Positions 1 through 6,020 of a stretch of DNA of 8,383 nt are shown here, one piece after another. Position numbers and translations under genes: made by a program. This DNA is from JBCCFW01 sp039029535 (lineage in GTDB: Bacteria; Acidobacteriota; JBCCFW01): positions 1 to 8,383 of the forward strand of contig JBCCFW010000253.1 of the NCBI GenBank assembly GCA_039029535.1, in the 5' to 3' direction. The notes beneath the pieces are model-generated. The model was given only the letters and a program-made list of their open reading frames with translations, did no database searches and was not told where the DNA came from. The first letter of the stretch is position 1; each line of letters opens with the position of its first letter.

Positions 1-266
1 CGGCGCTCTACTTCACGTACTTCACGGCTGCCTTCTCGGGCAGGACGCCGGGCAAGTGGTTCTTCGGCATGCGTGTCGTGCAGCTCGACGGACAGCCCCT
101 CACGTGGTGGCGGTCGTTCGAGCGCTTCGGTGGCTACGCGGCGGGGCTCGCGACCGGCCTGCTCGGCTTTGCGCAGGTCCTGTGGGATCGCAACCGGCAG
201 GGCATCCAGGACAAGATTGCCGAGACGGTGGTGCTGCGCACCGGAGGACGCTGGAAGCTGTGGTGA
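1..266 (+). CDS. RDD family membrane protein (partial, C-terminal end)
   Basis: The frame is open from the window edge (first full codon at 3) to TGA at 264-266, giving about 87 residues with no start inside the window. The segment GRTPGKWFFGMRVVQLDGQP, followed by an R-x-x-x-x hydrophobic stretch (YAAGLATGLLGFAQVLWD) and the ending RNRQGIQDKIAETVVLR, matches the C-terminal half of the RDD domain. In that family the pattern is GxTPGKxxxGxRVV, then a transmembrane helix, then a 'rqglhDklAgT.V' tail. RDD proteins are small multi-helix inner-membrane proteins of mostly unknown role, and some are implicated in ion transport. The stop overlaps the next start (TGATG), so the two genes are probably one transcript and translationally coupled. 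The N-terminal helices lie outside the window. An internal ATG at 69 sits inside the domain and is not a credible start. Confidence 0.85.
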   Translation, partial: ALYFTYFTAAFSGRTPGKWFFGMRVVQLDGQPLTWWRSFERFGGYAAGLATGLLGFAQVLWDRNRQGIQDKIAETVVLRTGGRWKLW

Positions 267-1921
267 TGAACGAAGAGCGAGACGACGAGGTCGTCGACGA
301 GCAGGCGGCCCCCGACGTCGCCCCTGAGCCCTCCCAGCCGTCGGAGACCACCTTGCGCTGGCTGCGCACCAGCCTCGCTGGCCTGGCGCTCCTGACCTCC
401 CTGGCCTTCGCGGTCAGCACCGAGCAGGCCTGGGAAGACTTCTTCATCAACTACCGTCACTCCGAGAACCTGGTGGAGGGGAAGGGGCTCACCTTCAACG
501 AGGGAACCCGCGTCCACGGCTTCACCTCGCCCCTGGCCACCTTGGCCGCGGCGGGGGCCCGCGCGCTCACGGGACCGGCCGAGCCGGGGACCGTGCTCTG
601 GGTCTACCGCGTTCCCAGCCTCCTCGCTCACGCCGCCGCCCTCGCCTTGCTGCTCCTCGCCCTGCATCGCGCCGGGATGCGCAGCATCCTGGGCACCGTC
701 TTGGTGGGCGGGCTCTACATCATCGACACCAAGTCGCTCGCGTTCTCGGTCAACGGGATGGAGACCGGCTTCCTGCTGTTCTTCCTCGCCGGCGCCCTGG
801 CGGTCCTCTGCTCGGGAGTGGTGGGACGCGAGCGCTGGCTCGGCGCCTGCTGGGCCGGTCTCATGTGGACACGTCCCGACGGCTGCGTGCTGATCGCCGC
901 CATGGGGCTCGCCGTGCTGCTCTTCTCGGAGCGCCCTCGACGTGAGCTGTTCACGGCGCTCGTGAAGGCGGCCCTGACCTGCACGGTGCTCTACCTGCCG
1001 TGGTTCGTCGGGGCCTGGTGGTACTACGGCTCGCCGGTGCCGCATCCGGTGGTCGCCAAGGCGGCGCGCTCGCAGGGCCTGCTCGCCACGCTCTCCCAGC
1101 TCGATGAGCTCCTGCCGCAGCTCGCCTTCCTCCACCTGCCGCCCTATGCCTGGTCGTACCCGTTGCGTTGGGTGCAGATCTGGGAGGCCGGCGTGCTCGG
1201 GGCCGTGGGCTGTCTCGGCTTCCTCTGGCGCGGCGCGCCGCTGGGCGTGCGACGCGTGTCGTTCTGCGCGCTGATCGGCGTGCTCTACCTGACCTTCATC
1301 CCGCTGCGTTATCCCTGGTACTACCCGGCCACCTTCCTTTGCACGCTGGCGGTGCCCGGCTGGTTGGTGGGTGCCATCGACTGGTACCTCTGGCGGGATC
1401 GCCTGCTCCGCACGATGCTCGTCGTCGGCGTGGTCGTCGTCCTGCTCGGCCTTCTTCCGGCAGCCCTCGACTATCACTCGACGGCGAAGCAGGCCCAGAG
1501 GATCAACGACGGCGGCGTGCGGACCGAGGTCGGTCGTTGGCTCGCCGAGAACACCGACCCGACGCATCGGGTGTTCGGAGAGCCCGCCGGCTACGTCGGC
1601 TACTACTCGGAGCGTCGGCTGGTCGACTACCCGGGCCTGGTGTCACCCGAGGTCGTCGCGGTGCGTCAGGAGAAGGACGACCCGTCCTTCGTGGTCGAGC
1701 AGCTCCGACCCGAGTGGCTCGTGCTGCGACCGCACGAGCTGGCGTCGATTCACCAGAAGCTGGGGACTTGGCTCGAGACCGAGTACGTCCGGGTGGTCCG
1801 CTTCGATGCGTCGGGGGCGTGGCCGCAGGAGTTGCGAGACCGCTTCCCGTCCGTGCGCTACGACGCGCGCTTCGAGATCTTGGGGCGGAGGGACGTCGCG
1901 GCTGGAGTGGGAGAGCGCTGA
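266..1921 (+). CDS. GT-C-fold membrane glycosyltransferase (AftB/ArnT-like)
   Basis: This is a 551-residue integral membrane protein. The start is ATG at 266, overlapping the upstream stop as TGATG, with GGAAG at 253-257 as a weak ribosome site. The same frame is open further upstream to 56, but that part lies inside the RDD gene and looks noncoding. An acidic cytosolic head (residues 1-30) precedes the first helix (about 36-50). The first periplasmic loop carries the family pattern ED (57-58), YR (63-64), then NLVEGKGLTFNEG and VHGFTSPL. Further hallmarks are GMETG (about 164-168), TRPDG (about 202-206) and YYGSPVPHPVVAKA (about 253-266). Multiple helices run to about residue 430. A soluble C-terminal domain follows, with GYVGYYSERRLVDYPGLVSP. 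Such enzymes transfer sugars from polyprenyl-phosphate donors onto envelope acceptors, and the acidic pair in loop one is the expected catalytic site. The exact sugar and acceptor cannot be inferred. Confidence 0.8.
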   Translation: MNEERDDEVVDEQAAPDVAPEPSQPSETTLRWLRTSLAGLALLTSLAFAVSTEQAWEDFFINYRHSENLVEGKGLTFNEGTRVHGFTSPLATLAAAGARALTGPAEPGTVLWVYRVPSLLAHAAALALLLLALHRAGMRSILGTVLVGGLYIIDTKSLAFSVNGMETGFLLFFLAGALAVLCSGVVGRERWLGACWAGLMWTRPDGCVLIAAMGLAVLLFSERPRRELFTALVKAALTCTVLYLPWFVGAWWYYGSPVPHPVVAKAARSQGLLATLSQLDELLPQLAFLHLPPYAWSYPLRWVQIWEAGVLGAVGCLGFLWRGAPLGVRRVSFCALIGVLYLTFIPLRYPWYYPATFLCTLAVPGWLVGAIDWYLWRDRLLRTMLVVGVVVVLLGLLPAALDYHSTAKQAQRINDGGVRTEVGRWLAENTDPTHRVFGEPAGYVGYYSERRLVDYPGLVSPEVVAVRQEKDDPSFVVEQLRPEWLVLRPHELASIHQKLGTWLETEYVRVVRFDASGAWPQELRDRFPSVRYDARFEILGRRDVAAGVGER

Positions 1922-1933
1922 GCCGGTGCCGGA

Positions 1934-2471
1934 TCAGAGCTCGATGTCGAGCACGATCTCGGCGACCTGCTCACCGACCTGGAGCTCGAAGCGGTTCAGG
2001 CCTCGGGTGAAGTGCTCTCCGAGCTTCTTGAGGTTCACGCTGCCCCGACCGTGCCGGCAACCCTCGACCGTCTGGTCTGAAGTGAGCTGAACCGATAGGG
2101 GAGAGGCCAGTCTCTGATCGTTGACCGACACGACTCGGGCTGCTCGGAGATCGCCAGCACCGCAGAGCTCCATGGCCAGGGGGAGCGTCTTCGCCTTCTC
2201 TCGAACCTCGTCGTAGACGACATGGGCTTCGAGCGACTCACCACCTCCGAGACGGATGGGGCGACGCTGGAGCTGGTGCGCGCTGATCTCGACGCTGGAG
2301 AGCACGTGCGCGTCGAAAACCGTCCCTCGCTCGAGGACTGCGTGCTTGCCCTTGATGAGGATCAGCGGCCAACCAGAGTGCCGGCGGTGATGCGGAGCCT
2401 GCGTGCCTCGGCCTCCCAGGGCGAGAGGAGCAGGAGCGCGAGGCAGGCGAACGACACGAGCTTCGAGGCAT
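1934..2471 (-). pseudogene. Frameshifted small secreted protein (signal peptide and mature domain in different frames)
   Basis: The downstream part is an open frame ending with TGA at 1936-1934. It encodes GWPLILIKGKHAVLERGTVF (around 2377-2318) and then a beta-rich domain ending FELQVGEQVAEIVLDIEL. This reads like a 'KGK..v.aGT.f.a.v' secreted-protein module, but no signal peptide precedes it in frame. One frame over, codons around 2457-2408 encode SFACLALLLLSPWEAEA, a clear signal peptide with an AEA cleavage site, and that frame stops at TGA 2364-2362. A third frame holds an ATG at 2471 with GGGAGA well placed upstream. Two single-base losses, one near 2457-2470 and one between about 2375 and 2410, would join all three. 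Codon use in the mature part is also less G/C-biased at third positions than in neighbouring genes. The choice is between real decay and assembly error, and the function is unknown. A GTG start at 2305 would give an intact but signal-less 123-residue protein. The gene ends 12 bases from the convergent glycosyltransferase. Confidence 0.55.
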
Positions 2472-2570
2472 GAGCTCTCCCATCCGTCGACGTGGACTGA
2501 CGGATGAGTCTAAGAGCCTTGGCGATTGGAAAGAGAGCCCCTTAGCGCTTGCCTGGATGCGTGCCTAGGC

Positions 2571-4001
2571 TCAGGCCGGTCCGGGCAGCGCCTCGACCTT
2601 GCGGATGCTCGCGCGCTTGACCAGCACCTCGATCGCCATGCCGGCCTTGCGGCACGCGCTGCGCAAGGCGCGGAGGTCGATCTGGTCGAGCGGGAGCTCG
2701 AGCTCGTCGCCGGTGAGGATCGCCACCGTCCGTCCCTGGAGGGGGATGGGCATGACGACGACCTCCTTGGGGCGCGGGTTGCCGAGCACCGCGGCGAAGG
2801 CCTCGTCGCCGGGACGACGGGGGAGCTCACCGAGGTAGTAGCTGCCCGAGTCGATGACGTCCTTCAGGACCGACGACTCCGAGAGCTTCAGCCGGGCGCG
2901 GCGGACCTGATCCCGAGCGACCCGAGCGTCTTCGCCGGGTCGTTGGAGATGCCAGCCCATGGCCGAGCCACGGCTCACCACGAAGGAGGACACCCTGGAG
3001 AGCTGCTGACCGGCGAAGCGCACGATGAGCTCGCCGACGGCATCGCGGGAGGCGACATCGGCCAGGCGGTGAGCGACGTCGGAGAGGCTGCGCAGCGCCG
3101 AGCCTGCCGCCGCATCGGCGGCCTGGGCCTGCTGACGGCGGATCTGACGGAGGTCGGCGAGGGCCTTCTCGAGCGAGAGTCGCTTGTCGTCGGGGAGGTC
3201 CTCGACGCGGGTGAGCATCTCCGGCGTGACCGGCTCGTCACCCTCGACGCCGAGCAGGCCACGGATGGCGAGCATGGGGTCGGTCGAGTAAGCGGCGCCC
3301 TCGTCGTCGCCACGCGCCTCGGCTTCGGCCGCGCTGATCGCGTCCATCTCGCCGCTTTGATCGGGTGCGGCAGCGCCACCGATCTTCAGGTCGGTGGCCG
3401 TGGGCTCGGCGGCGACCATCGCCACGTGGCCATCGGGGCGGGCCACCGTCGGCAGCTCGACCTCGGGACTGCCCGCGGCTGCGGACGCACCGTCGCCAAC
3501 GCGGGGCATCTCGATGGTGGGGGGCGCCTCCTCGTCGACGGGACGAGGGCCGCGCACGAAGCGCTCGGGCAGGGGCACCTTGAGATGGCGGGCGAGCGCC
3601 CGGCGGAGCAGGAGCTCGGGAGCCACGCGGGCGCTCACCTCGAGACCGGTGAGCAGGGCGATCTCGTCGATGACCGTGGCGTCGGCCGGATCGATCATCG
3701 CGACGACCAGCTCGGTGTCACCGGCGGAGAGAGCCAACAGGCCGTGGCGGTCGCAGAGGTCCTTGGAGATCGACGTCATCGAGTCCGCGTCGGGCTTGGC
3801 CAGCTCCTCGAGGGTCGCGGCCGGGACGCCGTGGACCTCCGACAACGCCTTGAAGAGGACATCCGCCTCGATCAAGCCGAGCTCGAGGAGGTTCGTGCCG
3901 AGTCGCGCCCCGAACAGCGCCTGGGACCGCAAGGCCCGGTCGATGTCTTCCTGTCGCGCCGCCCCCGTCGAGACGAGGTGCTCACCCAGTCGTTCCGCCA
4001 T
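2571..4001 (-). CDS. MshEN-domain protein with GAF-like C-terminus, no ATPase (putative c-di-GMP receptor)
   Basis: This is a 476-residue soluble protein starting at ATG 4001, with GGAG about 12 bases upstream. Residues 1-145 form a GspE/MshE N-terminal (MshEN) domain. Motif one begins RLGEHLVSTG at R4 and closes at Q27. A 5-residue spacer (ALFGA) follows, then motif two begins RLGTNLLELG at R33. This is the tandem 24-residue RLG motif known to bind cyclic di-GMP in MshE, although the second copy ends in V56 instead of Q. Later MshEN features are present, including VAMIDPADATVIDEI (about 100-114). Residues about 150-270 are an acidic, Pro/Ala-rich linker. Residues about 318-465 look like a GAF-type domain (ELIVRFAGQQL, SSVLKDVIDSGSYYLGEL, VVVMPIPLQGRTVAILTGDE). 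No Walker A or B motif exists, so it is not a secretion ATPase. It is probably a signalling adaptor for type IV pili, secretion or motility. The 80-residue gene lies 69 bases upstream on the same strand and is likely cotranscribed. Confidence 0.8.
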   Translation of the reverse strand: MAERLGEHLVSTGAARQEDIDRALRSQALFGARLGTNLLELGLIEADVLFKALSEVHGVPAATLEELAKPDADSMTSISKDLCDRHGLLALSAGDTELVVAMIDPADATVIDEIALLTGLEVSARVAPELLLRRALARHLKVPLPERFVRGPRPVDEEAPPTIEMPRVGDGASAAAGSPEVELPTVARPDGHVAMVAAEPTATDLKIGGAAAPDQSGEMDAISAAEAEARGDDEGAAYSTDPMLAIRGLLGVEGDEPVTPEMLTRVEDLPDDKRLSLEKALADLRQIRRQQAQAADAAAGSALRSLSDVAHRLADVASRDAVGELIVRFAGQQLSRVSSFVVSRGSAMGWHLQRPGEDARVARDQVRRARLKLSESSVLKDVIDSGSYYLGELPRRPGDEAFAAVLGNPRPKEVVVMPIPLQGRTVAILTGDELELPLDQIDLRALRSACRKAGMAIEVLVKRASIRKVEALPGPA

Positions 4002-4070
4002 CGGATCGTGTCTCCGTGCTAGAGACGCCAGGATAGATGATGCGGAGCAGGGTGGGGAACCGGCAGTCGG

Positions 4071-4313
4071 TCAGGAGCTCCCGCGTCGCTGGCGCCAGAG
4101 CATGACCAGGGTGGTGGTCGCCTCTTCGAGCTGGGTCGGCACCTCGGAGTCGTCGCTCAGTGCCTGCTTCAGCTCCTCCGAGCTCCAGCAGGCCTTGAGC
4201 TTGCCGGTGAGCGTCGCGAGGGCGTCCCGGACCCCCTCGTCGTCCAGGCCGTCCTTGATGCTGGCGCGCACCTGATTGAGGTGAGAGACCATCTCTTTCG
4301 CGGTCATGCCCAT
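4071..4313 (-). CDS. Small helical protein of unknown function
   Basis: This encodes 80 residues, starting ATG at 4313 with a second in-frame ATG two codons later (MGMTAKEMVSHLNQVRASIK). I do not recognise the family. The sequence is hydrophilic and predicted mostly helical, with no signal peptide or membrane segment. Blocks such as GVRDALATLTGKLKACWSSE and a basic end (LWRQRRGSS) are visible, with a single cysteine. A GGGGA lies 14 bases before the first ATG, which is rather far, so the second ATG cannot be excluded. It is the first gene of a probable two-gene unit with the MshEN/GAF-like protein (69 bases apart), so a role linked to that protein is possible but only by position. It is divergent from the MBL-rhodanese gene. 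Strong third-position G/C bias supports it being coding. Confidence 0.6.
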   Translation of the reverse strand: MGMTAKEMVSHLNQVRASIKDGLDDEGVRDALATLTGKLKACWSSEELKQALSDDSEVPTQLEEATTTLVMLWRQRRGSS

Positions 4314-4363
4314 GGCCGGCTCGCTTTCCCCAGAGGATGAGTCGGACGGAACCTCACGCGATC

Positions 4364-4391
4364 AAGATACGCTCGATCCGTCACCTTTCAC
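4364..4391 (-). promoter_or_regulatory. Possible sigma70-type promoter for the 80-residue gene / MshEN unit
   Basis: On the minus strand GTGAAA (4391-4386) and TATCTT (4369-4364) are separated by 16 bases. Each matches 4 of 6 bases of the -35 and -10 consensus. Initiation would fall near 4357, leaving about 44 bases of leader before ATG 4313. It sits in the 128-base divergent region shared with the MBL-rhodanese gene. Chance matches are common, and many high-GC bacteria deviate from this consensus. Confidence 0.22.
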
Positions 4392-4441
4392 CAGCGACTT
4401 CCGGGTGGGAAGCCCGTCCGAGGTCGACCGGAGCCAGGCCC

Positions 4442-5866
4442 GTGATCCTCGAGCAGCTCTACCTCGGATGTCTCTCTCAGGCGTCGTACTTCGTGGCAGA
4501 TCCCGAGGGCGACGCGCTGGTCGTCGACCCCCGGCGGGACGTCGACGTCTACCTGGAGCTGGCCGAGCGACACGGTCGACCGATCACCCGCGTGGCCCTC
4601 ACGCACTTCCACGCCGACTTCCTCGCCGGCCACCTCGAGCTCGCCGAGCGCACCGGCGCCCGGCTCCATCTCGGCGCCCGGGCCCAGGCCGAATTCGACT
4701 TCACGGCCCTGGCTGACGAAGCCACCATGGAGCTCGGTCCGAGCGTGACCGTCCGCGTCCTCGAGACACCCGGCCACACGCCGGAGTCCGTCTGTTACGC
4801 GATCCACGACAGGGCGTCGGACGGCCCCGACCCCCACGCCGTGCTCACCGGCGACACCTTGTTCAATGGCGACGTCGGTCGTCCCGACCTGCTGGTCGGC
4901 ACCGGCTGGTCGGCTGAGGACCTCGCGCGGCTGCACTACCAGTCGTTGCAGGAGAAGCTCCTCTCGCTTCCCGACGAAACCCTCGTGTACCCCGGCCACG
5001 GACCCGGCTCGGCCTGCGGCAAGAGCCTGTCGGGCGACACGGTCACGACCATCGGCGCCCAGCGGACGTCGAACCCGGCCCTGACCCTTCCCGACGTCGA
5101 GGCCTTCGTGGCGCGGGCCTGCGCGGGGCAGGGGGCCGCTCCGGCCTACTTCGTCCACGACGCGGCCTGGAACGCCCAGGCCCGTCAGCCTCTGGCGAGC
5201 GTGCTGGAGGCCGCGCGGCGTCCGCTCGAGCGCGACGAGGTCCTCCAGCTTCGCGATGAGGGGGCGAGCGTGCTCGACGTGCGCGACGTCGACGCGGCGG
5301 CGGCCGGCTGTCTCGTCGGGAGCACGTGGGTGGGTCTCGAGGGCCGCTTCGCCTCCTGGGCCGGGTCGGTCGTCGACCTCGAGCGCCCCCTGGTCCTGCT
5401 CGTCGAGCCGGAGCGCGTCGACGAGGCCGCCACGCGGCTCGGCCGCATCGGGCTCGACACCGTGGTCGGGCACCTCGCGGGCGGGCCGGCGGCTCTCGCT
5501 ACCGACGATGCGGAGCTCCAGTTCTGGGAGCGCCTGTCAGCGACGAGCGTTCAGGAGCTGCTCGCGTCGGACGCCCCGCCCCAGGTGCTCGACGTGCGGG
5601 GCCCCGGTGAGGTCGCCGAGGGAGCCATCGCCGGCAGCCTGCACGTGCCGCTGGTGGAGCTGCCTGCGCGGCTCGAAGAGGTCGCCGCGACCCTCGGCGA
5701 GCAGCCGACGGTGGTCACCTGCGGATCGGGCTATCGCTCCGCCATCGCCTGTAGCCTGCTGCGGCAGGCGGGCGTCTCGTCGGTGGCGGAGCTGGCCGGA
5801 GGCCACGCTGCCTGGCTCGCCGCCGGCGGGGCGGTGGTGGTCCCTGCTGACGTCGCATCGAGCTGA
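4442..5866 (+). CDS. MBL-fold persulfide dioxygenase / double rhodanese fusion protein
   Basis: This is 474 residues with start GTG at 4442 (MILEQLYLGCLSQASYFVAD), chosen because GGAG at 4430-4433 sits 8 bases upstream and the family starts exactly here. An in-frame ATG at 4337 adds 35 residues without family character. Residues 1-about 235 are an ETHE1-like metallo-beta-lactamase domain. THFHAD gives H55, H57 and D59, PGHTPES gives H112, TGDTLFNGDVGRPDLL gives D138, and YPGHGPGSACGK gives H186. By homology, H55, H112 and D138 would bind the mononuclear iron that oxidises glutathione persulfide to sulfite. A first rhodanese domain (about 260-345) lacks a catalytic cysteine. A second (about 365-468) has the active loop CGSGYRS with Cys427. 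The cytosolic role is persulfide or sulfane-sulfur handling in sulfide detoxification or assimilation. The length matches the family. No other sulfur gene is adjacent. Confidence 0.9.
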   Translation: MILEQLYLGCLSQASYFVADPEGDALVVDPRRDVDVYLELAERHGRPITRVALTHFHADFLAGHLELAERTGARLHLGARAQAEFDFTALADEATMELGPSVTVRVLETPGHTPESVCYAIHDRASDGPDPHAVLTGDTLFNGDVGRPDLLVGTGWSAEDLARLHYQSLQEKLLSLPDETLVYPGHGPGSACGKSLSGDTVTTIGAQRTSNPALTLPDVEAFVARACAGQGAAPAYFVHDAAWNAQARQPLASVLEAARRPLERDEVLQLRDEGASVLDVRDVDAAAAGCLVGSTWVGLEGRFASWAGSVVDLERPLVLLVEPERVDEAATRLGRIGLDTVVGHLAGGPAALATDDAELQFWERLSATSVQELLASDAPPQVLDVRGPGEVAEGAIAGSLHVPLVELPARLEEVAATLGEQPTVVTCGSGYRSAIACSLLRQAGVSSVAELAGGHAAWLAAGGAVVVPADVASS

Positions 5867-6020
5867 CGGGGACCGGATCCTGCTCAAGTCGGCCGGTAGG
5901 AGGCCGAAACCGAGGCATGCGGGTGGTCAGCATCCCCCCCGGGGACTCTCACCTGCCGTCGCTGCGTGACATGATCGTGCCTTCAGGGCTCTCGGTCATC
6001 GTGAGGGAGAGGAGACCATC
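5867..6020 (+). other. 154-base intergenic region with a GC-rich hairpin
   Basis: It lies between the MBL-rhodanese stop and the cohesin-like gene start. A 6-bp perfect stem TCGGCC (5889-5894) / GGCCGA (5902-5907) encloses loop GGTAGGA, but no T-run follows, so it is not a classic intrinsic terminator. Further short symmetric elements follow: GCATGC at 5915-5920 and a C-run joined to a G-run at 5934-5944. No riboswitch class was recognised. A strong ribosome site, GGAGAGGAG (6006-6014), sits 6 bases before ATG 6021. No convincing promoter was found, although one would be expected here for the downstream coupled genes. Confidence 0.4.

Noticed and set aside
56..265. 70-codon N-terminal extension of the glycosyltransferase
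   Set aside because: It overlaps the RDD gene, is Arg/Ala/Cys-rich without membrane or signal features, and the TGATG start at 266 is better placed.
134..1567. 477-codon minus-strand open frame across the glycosyltransferase
   Set aside because: It is His/Gln/Glu/Arg-rich low-complexity antisense product, whereas the plus strand encodes recognisable GT-C motifs and helices.
1922..1933. Bidirectional terminator between the convergent genes
   Set aside because: The gap is only 12 bases, and no stem followed by a T-run is visible on either strand.
2526..4022. 498-codon plus-strand open frame antisense to the MshEN gene
   Set aside because: High-GC genes commonly leave long open frames on the other strand. 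This translation is rich in Gly, Asp, Arg and His repeats with no domain, while the minus strand has clear MshEN motifs.
4337..4441. 35-residue N-terminal extension of the MBL-rhodanese protein from ATG 4337
   Set aside because: GTG 4442 has a good ribosome site and matches the family start. The extension resembles no domain.
4388..5473. 361-codon minus-strand open frame across the MBL-rhodanese gene
   Set aside because: It is an antisense shadow of a gene whose plus-strand motifs are complete.
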